From the NCBI RefSeq assembly GCF_000230555.1, contig NC_016078.1, forward strand, positions 3,867,001 through 3,931,000: DNA of 64,000 nucleotides. The letters run 5' to 3'. This DNA is from Pelagibacterium halotolerans B2. GTDB lineage: Bacteria; Pseudomonadota; Alphaproteobacteria; Rhizobiales; Devosiaceae. The notes below the pieces were generated by a model. The model was not told where the DNA came from and did not search any database. It worked only from the letters and a program-made list of their open reading frames with translations. Positions 8,403-16,194 of this stretch are shown here, in pieces. Position 1 is the stretch's first letter. Each line of letters opens with the position of its first letter. Made by a program: the position numbers and the translations under genes.

Positions 8403-9493
8403 GATTCTTTCTCCGACACCGGCGCTTTGCGGCGAAGGGTTGGCCTCTCTACGAAATTCCAAGAAAGATACGCCAGGCTTCCGGCAATGATGCTCGACAG
8501 CAAGAAAAGCACTGCGACCTGCGGCCCAAGCCAGATGGGCTCCCGCGTCAGGACCTGTTGGACCGGCCATGCCATGAGGTAGATGCCGTAAGAGAGGTCG
8601 TGTCGCCGGGCGAATTTGGCGATGCGCCCCCAATTTTTGGCGCCTATATAGAGCGCTGCGTACCCAATCCCAATGATCCAGGTCACCTCCCCAAACCGGG
8701 TTCCCGTGCCAGCCACCGCCAAGGCAAGCGCCGCAATTGCCCAACCAAACCGTAGGGGTGTTATTTCCCCAAAACGCCGCGCCAGCACCCCGGTGAGAAA
8801 GGCAAATGCGAAACGGAAAAGGCTCTCGAGGGGCGTTTCACCAGTGGGATCGACCCCGACATCGGTGAACAGGGCAAGTCCGAACACCGCCCAAGCAATG
8901 GTGACGGCGGCCCGGTATCGTAAAAAGCCGAAAGCTGCTGCAGTGCCAAAGACGATATAACTCAGGATTTCATATTTGATGGTCCAGAGTGGCACGTTAA
9001 CATTGCCTGGATATCGGCCGTGTTCGAACATGGACGGCAGGGCGGCCCCCTCGAAATTCCACGCTACGTTGAGAGGATAGAACCAGGTCTGGGAGTAGGA
9101 ATAATACTCCCATAGAGAGGCATCCGTTGCGAAAGGACCGATAAGGAGGGCAACGAATGCGGCGCTGACGATCAGCGCGGGATAAATTCGCAGGAATCTA
9201 TTCCGGACAAACCGGCCGAGTCCCCGCTCCAACACGCTGTGCGTGAGCATCGCGCCCGATATGACAAAGAACACGTTTACTGCTGTTGCCCCCAGATCGT
9301 AGGCGGCCCAGCTCAAGGGATCGTAACTCGGTGAGTTTAGGCCCAAAAGCAGCGAATGGGAGAGCACCACACTCAACGCAGCGATCAAGCGCACGGCATT
9401 GTAACTGTTGTGGGGGGGGCCGAAGGCGGTCGAAAGCATAATGGGCGTGCCCGCGCCAGAAGCTGACGCCGGCCCATCGACGGGTCGGTTCAT
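8399..9493 (-). CDS. Acyltransferase family 3 membrane protein
   Basis: A 364-residue integral membrane protein of the Acyl_transf_3 family (OafA/NodX-like O-acyltransferases), with about ten hydrophobic segments. The family N-terminal pattern is present: NSYNAVRLIAALSVVLSH with the catalytic-type His, then FFVISGAML and RNRFLRIYPAL. It probably acetylates a surface polysaccharide or periplasmic glycan, substrate unknown. The first ATG is used; ATG at residue 19 (MLSTAFGPPHNS) is also plausible. It is coupled to the downstream FixH-like gene. An acyltransferase in copper cargo is unexpected. Confidence 0.82.
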   Translation of the reverse strand: MNRPVDGPASASGAGTPIMLSTAFGPPHNSYNAVRLIAALSVVLSHSLLLGLNSPSYDPLSWAAYDLGATAVNVFFVISGAMLTHSVLERGLGRFVRNRFLRIYPALIVSAAFVALLIGPFATDASLWEYYSYSQTWFYPLNVAWNFEGAALPSMFEHGRYPGNVNVPLWTIKYEILSYIVFGTAAAFGFLRYRAAVTIAWAVFGLALFTDVGVDPTGETPLESLFRFAFAFLTGVLARRFGEITPLRFGWAIAALALAVAGTGTRFGEVTWIIGIGYAALYIGAKNWGRIAKFARRHDLSYGIYLMAWPVQQVLTREPIWLGPQVAVLFLLSSIIAGSLAYLSWNFVERPTLRRKAPVSEKES

Positions 9494-9568
9494 TGGTCAT
9501 ACCGGAATCTGATGTTGGATTACATCTCGTCACCGCTGAACCGATGTTCGGCGGGTCAGAAAACAGAG

Positions 9569-9934
9569 TTATGCGCTCTGTTCCGGTCTCGGGGGCTGAT
9601 CAATTGGTGCAGGACGGTCTGATATCTGTGTCCTGACATAAGAATGTTTCCACGACCGCAGCCAGTCGGGTGGGCTCACCCAGCGGACGTTCACGATTAT
9701 GGGCGTTTCATGGACGTGGTCGGTGTTGTCGTGCTGGCCAGAGCCAAATGTGCTGGCCTTTTCGATCTGCGGATCTGGATTCCAGTCGATTGCGGTCAAA
9801 AGAGTTTCCGAACTGGGACCATGCAGTGGGGCATGGGCCGCCTGCAGAGGCAGCGCGACAACGATTACCCATGCCACAACAAGGAGGCGCAGGAACGATT
9901 GCCAGGAAATGTCTTTCGCCTCTGGACCGATCAC
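9569..9934 (-). CDS. Small secreted protein (copper-island family)
   Basis: A 121-residue protein beginning at GTG. One hydrophobic segment (SFLRLLVVAWVIVVALPLQAAHA) fits a signal peptide. The mature part holds HDNTDHVHE, a plausible metal site, and a C-terminal proline-rich end (DQPPRPEQ). No good ribosome site is seen, so the start is uncertain. It is divergent from another member of the same loose family at 10050 across a 115-bp spacer. No enzymatic motif is seen; role unknown, copper binding or sensing inferred from context. Confidence 0.5.
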   Translation of the reverse strand: MIGPEAKDISWQSFLRLLVVAWVIVVALPLQAAHAPLHGPSSETLLTAIDWNPDPQIEKASTFGSGQHDNTDHVHETPIIVNVRWVSPPDWLRSWKHSYVRTQISDRPAPIDQPPRPEQSA

Positions 9935-10049
9935 TGCCGCAATTTACACCAATATCCTGAATACCTTTGCCAGCATAGTGAACCGAATCGATCAGGTCCA
10001 CCCGCCCACCTGCTGAAACGCCGACCATGGAAGATTTCTCATCAGTCTG

Positions 10050-10355
10050 ATGCCGCAATTTGCGAAATTGATCCTTCTTCCATTCTTGGTCGTGCTCAGC
10101 CTTCTGGCTGCGCCGAGCGCCATGAGTTCGCCTCCGCAAGATGGGCATCATACGGCTGCGCACCACAACGACGTGGAGCACGATTTAAATGGCCACGAGG
10201 AGTGTGCAGCGATTGCCTGCTGCCTGATGCCTGCCAACACAGCTCGCCTGACACTCTTGGAACGAACGGCTGTTCTGGTTGATGCCTATCCTTTCCTGCA
10301 CAGAAGCGGCGAATATCCGCAAGTTCCTGCCCCTCCTCCAAAGCCACTGGTTTGA
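10050..10355 (+). CDS. Small His/Cys-rich secreted protein (copper-island family)
   Basis: A 101-residue protein with a clear signal peptide (KLILLPFLVVLSLLAAPSAMS). The mature region has GHHTAAHHNDVEHDLNGHEEC and AIACC, potentially many metal ligands, and ends in a proline-rich tail (APPPKPLV). It lies 37 bases upstream of the DUF305 copper-binding protein gene on the same strand, so the two are probably one transcription unit. It resembles DUF2946-like proteins by layout. Function unknown. Confidence 0.62.
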   Translation: MPQFAKLILLPFLVVLSLLAAPSAMSSPPQDGHHTAAHHNDVEHDLNGHEECAAIACCLMPANTARLTLLERTAVLVDAYPFLHRSGEYPQVPAPPPKPLV

Positions 10356-10392
10356 GCCGCGATATCGATCAATTTCAAACCGGAGAATACCA

Positions 10393-10875
10393 ATGAAGAC
10401 GTTCAAAACCCTCGGCCTCGCCATCCTCTTTGCCAGCACTGCGTCCATTGCGATGGCGCAGGGCATGGATCATTCCAACATGGATGGCATGTCCATGGAC
10501 GGGATGAGCATGGATGCCGATGCCAATGAAAGCTCGGATTTACCCGAAATCTGTCTCGAGAACTCCGACCACATGGCCGGCATGTCGATGGACATGGATA
10601 TGGGTGCAATGATGGAAGGCATGAGCGAGGGCCACCAGGCCATGATGGCCGATATGGGCGCTATGCATAACGATATGATGGCGGCCATGATGGCCGAAGA
10701 TTTCGATGTCGCCTTCATTTGCGGCATGATCCCACACCATCAAGGTGCTCTCGCGATGGCCAACGCGGCGCTCGAATATGCCGAGGACGAATGGGTAAAG
10801 GAAATCGCCCAGGAGATCGTCGACGCCCAAGAGCGTGAAATTTCCGAAATGCTTGAATGGCTTGAGGCCCGATAA
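10393..10875 (+). CDS. DUF305-family Met/His-rich periplasmic protein
   Basis: A 160-residue protein with a signal peptide ending near AMAQG, followed by a striking methionine-rich segment (repeated MDGMSMDG and MDMDMGAMM) and the DUF305 ferritin-like helical domain with its conserved MIPHHQGAL and AQEREI motifs. DUF305 proteins such as CopM bind copper in the periplasm and contribute to copper tolerance. The ATG at 10393 follows GGAGAA. A textbook terminator follows the stop. Confidence 0.88.
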   Translation: MKTFKTLGLAILFASTASIAMAQGMDHSNMDGMSMDGMSMDADANESSDLPEICLENSDHMAGMSMDMDMGAMMEGMSEGHQAMMADMGAMHNDMMAAMMAEDFDVAFICGMIPHHQGALAMANAALEYAEDEWVKEIAQEIVDAQEREISEMLEWLEAR

Positions 10876-10883
10876 GTCTTTGA

Positions 10884-10906
10884 TGGCCGGGGTGCCTCCC
10901 CGGCCA
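10884..10906 (+). terminator. Intrinsic terminator after the DUF305 gene
   Basis: Perfect nine-base arms TGGCCGGGG and CCCCGGCCA around a five-base loop, followed by TTTA. It lies 8 bases after the DUF305 stop. Confidence 0.75.
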
Positions 10907-11005
10907 TTTACTTGCCACCCGAGGTTCATTCGTCGTTAAGGGCGGCGCATTTGCGGCGACATGAAGCGTCCGAATCTATTTTTGACCGTTGTTCGCCTTC
11001 GGTAC

Positions 11006-12928
11006 TTACATTAGCGTCGAGATCGGCGTTTCCAGTTGATCGCTTCGGGCCCCGCAGCAGCGCTCCCCCAGACTCTTCTGAAGTTCACTCCCCGAAATTA
11101 CACTTTCTTTGACCAATTTATCGGCGAGCCGGAGTACGGCGTCACGCTCCCTACCCACAATATCGATGGCACGATCGAGCAAACGTTTGAGTTCCATTTC
11201 AATGGTGGTCACGAGAGATTCAGAGCGAAGGTCGCGATAAGCTATGCGTCGTGACACCAAAGTCTCGCCGAGGCCTTGGTTTTCAATGGCTGCTAGTAAA
11301 AGGTCTGTGGCACAGGCCAGGTCTCTCTCGGCTCCCGCGTTGGGGCCGGCTCCCACGACCATATCAGCGGCTCTGCCACCCAACATGACAGTGGCGACAT
11401 CCTCGAGCACTTCGCGTGTCGGCACGAGGCTCGGCACGCTGGTCCGCGTGTAACCACCCACGGACCCATTAGGCACAATCGTGATGGTGTCGACCGTATG
11501 GCCAAGCCGATGGGCGACGAGAGCATGACCGATTTCGTGAATGGCAATTGCTCGCACGTCTTGAGGAGAGCGATTGTCAGGTGGCAGCATGTGAGCGACA
11601 AGGTCGGCCAATACCATCGGCCGACCTTCGATCCGTGCCGTGGCACGCGCCGCATTGACCCAGCCTTCAATCATCGCCGGCGTTGCCCCCCGACCAAGCT
11701 GCACGATCTTCTGGAGATCGACGTCCGCCAAATCACTGCCGAGCCAGTATCGAAAGACGGCAAGAATCTCTTCTTCGGTGGAGGGCGGCAGAATGCTGAT
11801 GCGTTGTTGCAGTCTACCGGGACGGATCAGCGCGGCATCGAGACGGTCGTAGTAATTGGTGGCACCGATCAGCAAAACATTGCGCCCCGATTTGCGAAGT
11901 CTATCGATTTCCATCAGAAACAGGGTGATGACTGGGGTCCACCAGTCGCGGCCCTTGGCGTCCATGGTTTCCCGATCAGGCAGCGCGTCGAGCTCGTCGA
12001 GGAAACCAATGGCCGGTTCGGAAGCAAGGATTTGGTCGACAAACGCTTTAACATTGCGGGCCACACCGCCAAGAGCACCGTCCCCGGTAGTAAACCAGCC
12101 GCCAATGCTGCTGGATACAAAAGTCCAACCGGCGGTCGCCGCAAGGCTGTTGGCAATCAACGTCTTGCCTGTCCCCGGCGGTCCCTCAAGCGTAATGAAA
12201 GGCACTTGACCGATATCAAGGTCACCGGCCTGGACAGCGGAGAGATTACTGAGCACCTGATCCGACCATTGTCGGACCGGGCGCGTCACAGGCAGCACGT
12301 CCAGCCGTGGCACGTCGGGCGCCATTATAGTTTTCTCGCGGTCGACCGCACGCTGCAGTTTGGCAACGCATTCACCGGCAACTAAACCGCGCCGAATCGA
12401 AGCTAGGATAATATCGAGTTTCAGCCGCGCCATCTCCGGTGTTACCCCTCTGGCTATTCCGCCGGTCACACGCCGAATGGTCTTGCGCAGCAGCGGCGCT
12501 GTCATTTGAGGAAGCTTTACCACGACGTCGGCAACCGCCAGAACGGCATCGTCGAGCAGTCCGTCCGGGTCATGGGTAATAAACATTAGGCTATGGTCGC
12601 TCTGCAGCATGCCGAGTTCATCCCTGCCCGCCCGACACCGAATGCCACCGGACTTTTTGAGTTCGGTCACCTGAACAACTACGGGCGCGCGGTCCATCGC
12701 CTTGACGACATCGGCCACAGGATGAACCCAGTCGGCACTAGGCACGCACAGAACAAAGACGCCGGGATGCTGTTTGAGTTGGGAGCGCATAGGTCGGCTC
12801 AGGGCCGTTTCGAGCGCCATTTTTGCCAGCGCCGTTTCGGCGTCCTCACGCTGCGGTTCTTTGGGGCTGGGCTTGAACCGCTGCGGAATCTCATCGGCGA
12901 ACTCATCGATATTGGGAAGGTCGATCAC
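11006..12928 (-). CDS. Soluble FtsH-like AAA+ ATPase / M41 zinc metalloprotease
   Basis: A 640-residue protein. Residues 1 to about 215 form an uncharacterised N-terminal region with no membrane segment, unlike housekeeping FtsH. The AAA+ module has Walker A GPPGTGKT (249-256), a pore-loop-like GGWFTTGDGALGG, Walker B FLDELD (309-314) and an arginine-finger region TNYYDRLDAALIRPGR. The C-terminal M41 protease has HEIGH (464-468), GGYT, GGRAAD and the third zinc ligand in AERDLACAT (Asp about 536). All catalytic elements look intact, so an active ATP-dependent protease is expected. The GTG at 12928 has GGAGG seven bases upstream and is preferred over an ATG at 12970. It is the second gene of an operon with a GIY-YIG-like protein. 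Substrate unknown. Confidence 0.88.
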   Translation of the reverse strand: MIDLPNIDEFADEIPQRFKPSPKEPQREDAETALAKMALETALSRPMRSQLKQHPGVFVLCVPSADWVHPVADVVKAMDRAPVVVQVTELKKSGGIRCRAGRDELGMLQSDHSLMFITHDPDGLLDDAVLAVADVVVKLPQMTAPLLRKTIRRVTGGIARGVTPEMARLKLDIILASIRRGLVAGECVAKLQRAVDREKTIMAPDVPRLDVLPVTRPVRQWSDQVLSNLSAVQAGDLDIGQVPFITLEGPPGTGKTLIANSLAATAGWTFVSSSIGGWFTTGDGALGGVARNVKAFVDQILASEPAIGFLDELDALPDRETMDAKGRDWWTPVITLFLMEIDRLRKSGRNVLLIGATNYYDRLDAALIRPGRLQQRISILPPSTEEEILAVFRYWLGSDLADVDLQKIVQLGRGATPAMIEGWVNAARATARIEGRPMVLADLVAHMLPPDNRSPQDVRAIAIHEIGHALVAHRLGHTVDTITIVPNGSVGGYTRTSVPSLVPTREVLEDVATVMLGGRAADMVVGAGPNAGAERDLACATDLLLAAIENQGLGETLVSRRIAYRDLRSESLVTTIEMELKRLLDRAIDIVGRERDAVLRLADKLVKESVISGSELQKSLGERCCGARSDQLETPISTLM

Positions 12929-13007
12929 AGGAATACCTCCGCGCCGCGAGCAGGACTCGCTCGCGCGCAAGAAAGAGAAAAGGAAAGTGAATACGATCGG
13001 TGCCGCG

Positions 13008-14258
13008 TCAGGAGACGATCAGCACCGGTGTGTCCGGGTCGTAGCCGCCGTCCGGATCGATTGGCTGCCACCCGGCAAGGCCCCTGCCTTTCGAGCCACA
13101 GCAGAACTGGGCCGCAGCGCTTCCCGATCCGAAGACAAGGTCACGCATTACAGTGTAACTCTTGCCATCGGGCGCCAGGGTCAGCAGCCCGGAATGCAGC
13201 CATGCCGACCGCAGATAGCCTACCGATGCACTGGCCGAAGCAGCTGAAACCATCCGTATATCGGATCCGCGCAGCAGCACCCAGAGGTCATCGGCCTGCT
13301 TTGCGGCGAGCGCCACCAGGCCCGCGCCAAAGTTCATCTCAAAGACTTCGCCATCCGGCGCCGCGTTGAAGGGCCGAACAGACCCCATGCGCTGGGGCTC
13401 CGCACGAGGGCCGGAAAGGACCGAACGCATGCTACCTTGAGTGAAGAGAATGCCGCGGTGACGCAGGGCAAGACAAGCCTGCGCCACCATGGCGTCAAGA
13501 ATGTTGTAGCGTTCGGGATCAATTTCGTATCCGTCCGGCACGCCATTGATTAGCCTCCGTTCACCGGATCCGGCAAGCCGGGACCACATGATCCGTTCGA
13601 GAGCCTTGGCGTCGTCGGCAGTAAGCGCGCAATTGGCATCGACAATCGCGACGACTGTATCCACAGATACGATCGGCTGGCGCCCATTGGCAACGCGAGC
13701 GCCAACGTCCGCTCCTGTGCCCACGTAGGCCCAAATATCATTCATCAGGACATAGATACCCGGCCGCCGCACGGCCTCAAGGCGCGCGAAGTCTCGGCGC
13801 TGGTCACCAGCACCGACAAAGACGGCGGCTGAGAAAGGGTTCATATTCACAGCCTCAATGCCAGGTTCGCCACCGATGGAACTGCTGATGTCTACCGATG
13901 ACATAGACGCCTCCGGTCCGTCATCGTGAGGCTCACCGTCGATCGGGTTTCGAGGTCCCGAGCGACGCACAAGTGTAAACGCGTCAATGACGCCTGCGAC
14001 CTCGGCCGTCAGAATGCCAGCATCCACCATCAACAACACCGCGCCAACAGGATCGGGATGATCAGGCAATTCGATGACGATGTCACCGAGCGTGGCGCTA
14101 CCGGTCGCATCGACAACGCTCAGGATCTGCACCTGCGTCGAAGGCGAAATCAGCGCATGCTGGACCAAGCCGTTGACGAGCGGCGAGCCTTCGGAGGGGA
14201 AAGTGACGGAAAGGGACTTGTGCGGCGCACTAGCACCGGTAGAAGAAAAGATAGCCAT
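13008..14258 (-). CDS. Winged-helix / GIY-YIG-like / DUF4357-like protein
   Basis: A 416-residue protein with three parts. Residues about 40-95 look like a winged helix-turn-helix (VQILSVVDATGSATLGDIV then GAVLLMVDAGILT). Residues 166-240 match a GIY-YIG nuclease fold: PGIYVL (166-171), AYVGTGADVGARV (177-189) and a helix with a possible catalytic Glu (ERIMWSRL, 221-228). The C-terminal 90 residues resemble DUF4357 (GSGSAAAQF then GWQ). In the motif Tyr, Ile-Tyr and Tyr-Val replace canonical GIY and YIG, as is common. The start at 14258 has AGAGG five bases upstream. The gene precedes the FtsH-like protease by 79 bases on the same strand. Domain calls are by eye. Confidence 0.65.
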   Translation of the reverse strand: MAIFSSTGASAPHKSLSVTFPSEGSPLVNGLVQHALISPSTQVQILSVVDATGSATLGDIVIELPDHPDPVGAVLLMVDAGILTAEVAGVIDAFTLVRRSGPRNPIDGEPHDDGPEASMSSVDISSSIGGEPGIEAVNMNPFSAAVFVGAGDQRRDFARLEAVRRPGIYVLMNDIWAYVGTGADVGARVANGRQPIVSVDTVVAIVDANCALTADDAKALERIMWSRLAGSGERRLINGVPDGYEIDPERYNILDAMVAQACLALRHRGILFTQGSMRSVLSGPRAEPQRMGSVRPFNAAPDGEVFEMNFGAGLVALAAKQADDLWVLLRGSDIRMVSAASASASVGYLRSAWLHSGLLTLAPDGKSYTVMRDLVFGSGSAAAQFCCGSKGRGLAGWQPIDPDGGYDPDTPVLIVS

Positions 14259-14739
14259 GTTAGCCTCTGCACATTCAGGGGTTTCATGGTCAGGTCGACG
14301 GCGGGTTTGCAGACCTTCCGTCGGCCGCCTGTTGCAGCAGGGGGTTCCGACCAGACGCGCCATTGGGCACGACGCTCTTAGAAGTCGGGATCCATTTCGA
14401 AAAGTCAAGGCGCCCCCAAGGCCGCCTTGAGGCTATCTCGCCATAAGGTTAACGCTGGATTTTTTCGCTGATTTTTCCTTTGGCTGGCAAGGACTTGCGG
14501 TGCTCTCGGTTTAAGTCAACAATCCCGCCATGGTCTCCGGCAAAGGATTCGACAAGCGGCATACTTGCCAACATGCGTAAGAATTCCGAGAACTCGCCAT
14601 GTAGTTTTCAGTAAAGCAGCACAACGACTCGCCTCAATGGGTTAAGTGGTGCTGCCCTGTCGACAGCACCGTTTGGCGATGGCGGCAGCCCAATCGGCAG
14701 ACCCTTTGCAGCAAGCTTGCATGACATCATGCTAGCAAT
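14259..14739. other. Intergenic region with two hairpins
   Basis: No convincing coding sequence. It holds an 8-bp perfect hairpin at 14405-14430 (TCAAGGCG and CGCCTTGA), upstream of the GIY-YIG/protease operon, and another at 14648-14670 (GGTGCTG and CAGCACC), about 70 bases beyond the stop of the ParA operon. The second may terminate that operon. Promoter elements for the protease operon presumably lie at 14270-14500, but none is clear. Confidence 0.5.
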
Positions 14740-14985
14740 TTAGCTCTGGTCTAAGTCGTCGTCTTTAAGGCGAGGGGATGTCGGGATATCGCGTCCGTAG
14801 TGCCGAAGAAGCAGAACAAGCGCCTCGTGCATCAGAGTTTCCGCTGGCTTTTCGGTATCGAGAGCAAGTTGCTTGAGGGCGCGACGCTGAGGCTTGGTAA
14901 AGCGAACCAGCACCTTTCCCAAAGTGGTCTCGTCCTCATTGTCCGGCAGATCGGATCCCGATAGACTAGGTGCAAACCGGTTCAT
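14740..14985 (-). CDS. Small ParA-partner protein (putative ribbon-helix-helix)
   Basis: An 81-residue, basic-centred protein. The segment GKVLVRFTKPQRRALKQLALDTEKPAETLMHEALVLLLRHYG (shown here in pieces: a beta strand, then two helices) fits a ribbon-helix-helix DNA-binding fold. The start ATG overlaps the parA stop (ATGA at 14982-14985), and small RHH proteins commonly serve as the centromere-binding partner of plasmid ParA. A longer ORF start at 15030 lies inside parA and is rejected. Confidence 0.7.
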   Translation of the reverse strand: MNRFAPSLSGSDLPDNEDETTLGKVLVRFTKPQRRALKQLALDTEKPAETLMHEALVLLLRHYGRDIPTSPRLKDDDLDQS

Positions 14986-15827
14986 TGCGGCGCTCCATTC
15001 GTAACAAGCCGATCCCACAAACGATGCCACAGAACGAGATACTCTGCCGACGCCGCACCAACCGGCTCGTATTCGATGACGCCTTTCCCTTGGGCCGTCG
15101 CCAGCACGATCGATTGTCGCGTGCTGATCTGACCGCGCCAGACATGGGGTGTCCGGGTCTGAAGGATCTCACGGGCATCTCGCACTGTAGGCGCATCGAT
15201 CATGCTCCGCCGAGGCTGGGCTGCGGTGATGGCGGTCAGGAAGGGTGCTCTGCCGGCATCGAGCTGTCGGATCCAGGCCTGCGCCGTGGAAAGGTCGAAG
15301 ACGCTGGGCCGCGCCAGCAAGACAAACAGGTCGGTGGCGCGCACGAGCGCTGGCCAAGCCTCCCCCGGTTGCTGGGGGTGATCGATGAGGATGAGATCGA
15401 ATCCAGCTTTGCGGCCCGTTTGGCATTCCAGTTCGAGATGATTGTAGGCGCACTGTTTGACGGTGATGCCAGGATCCGATCCACGGATCCGCTTCCATCC
15501 CGAGACTGACCGTTGCCGGTCACAATCGAGGATGAGCACATGCATCCCCTTCTTTGCGGCAATGACCGCCAACTGACTGGTTGTGGTGCTTTTTCCGGCC
15601 CCGCCCTTGCCCACGCAGCACAAAGTCTTGCATGCGCCAAACCGGCGGTCGCGTCGGAACAGGGTCCGCAATCCGGCGCGAAGCCATACGCGGTCCACGC
15701 CGGGATCAACTGCTCCTTCAGCCAGCAACAAGGTTTGAGCGGCCTTGGCGCCCAGCACTTTCGCGTGCGCCGCAACGGGCAACACAGTGCGCGAGTGTGA
15801 GTGGAAAAGATCCAGACTGAGCTTCAT
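14982..15827 (-). CDS. parA: ParA-family partition ATPase
   Basis: A 281-residue ATPase expected to segregate or stabilise the element's DNA. An N-terminal extension of about 65 residues precedes the deviant Walker A motif KGGAGKST (74-81), with LILDCD (98-103) and a DLILIDHPQQ Walker B-like strand. The signature matches plasmid ParA/MinD ATPases. The start MKLSLD at 15827 has GGAGA seven bases upstream; a tandem ATG two codons earlier is nearly as good. It is first in an operon with a small RHH-like partner. A palindrome lies 57 bases upstream and may be its autoregulatory operator. Confidence 0.88.
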   Translation of the reverse strand: MKLSLDLFHSHSRTVLPVAAHAKVLGAKAAQTLLLAEGAVDPGVDRVWLRAGLRTLFRRDRRFGACKTLCCVGKGGAGKSTTTSQLAVIAAKKGMHVLILDCDRQRSVSGWKRIRGSDPGITVKQCAYNHLELECQTGRKAGFDLILIDHPQQPGEAWPALVRATDLFVLLARPSVFDLSTAQAWIRQLDAGRAPFLTAITAAQPRRSMIDAPTVRDAREILQTRTPHVWRGQISTRQSIVLATAQGKGVIEYEPVGAASAEYLVLWHRLWDRLVTNGAPQ

Positions 15828-15883
15828 CGGCATTCTCCGTGCCTTTGACCATGAGTCTAAAGGGTAGCGGAGAGGCGATCGGA

Positions 15884-15901
15884 ACAAAAACGTATTTTTG
15901 T
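15884..15901. promoter_or_regulatory. Palindrome upstream of parA
   Basis: ACAAAAA and TTTTTGT form perfect 7-bp arms around CGTA, 57 bases upstream of the parA start. An autoregulatory operator or partition site is plausible. The remainder of the 15828-16194 spacer holds AT-rich sequence and the KfrA-type palindrome, and no gene. Confidence 0.45.
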
Positions 15902-16141
15902 AGAAGAAATCAAAAGGTTGATCTCACCAATCAGAAAGCTCGGTGCAGCCTGTCATAAGGTAGGGCGAACTGGCAATCAGGTATTTTGCTAGCATTATAG
16001 CTTTATCTACCCTCATCAGCACGGTTGATGTTGGAGTTTTCAGATCGTTCGTCCCTCTTTCCTTGCTTCCTGCCGCAAGACGTTCGTTACCTTGCGTTAA
16101 GCACGCAGCTAGGCCGAGCTTGCGCAAAATAGCAGAACAGG

Positions 16142-16173
16142 TATGGTACGGTTTAGTAATATACCGTACCATA
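16142..16173. promoter_or_regulatory. Perfect inverted repeat upstream of the KfrA-like gene
   Basis: Eleven-base perfect arms TATGGTACGGT (16142-16152) and ACCGTACCATA (16163-16173), separated by ten AT-rich bases, end 21 bases before the KfrA-like start. KfrA proteins are autoregulators that bind palindromes overlapping their own promoter, so this is a strong candidate operator. Confidence 0.7.
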
Positions 16174-16194
16174 AGTTCAGAGTTGGAGGATGAA

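Noticed and set aside
9644..10282. Plus-strand ORF of 212 residues
   Set aside because: Lies antisense to one small secreted protein gene and out of frame with another; no recognisable domain.
11498..12385. Plus-strand ORF of 295 residues
   Set aside because: Antisense to the conserved AAA+ domain of the FtsH-like protease; composition is typical of a shadow.
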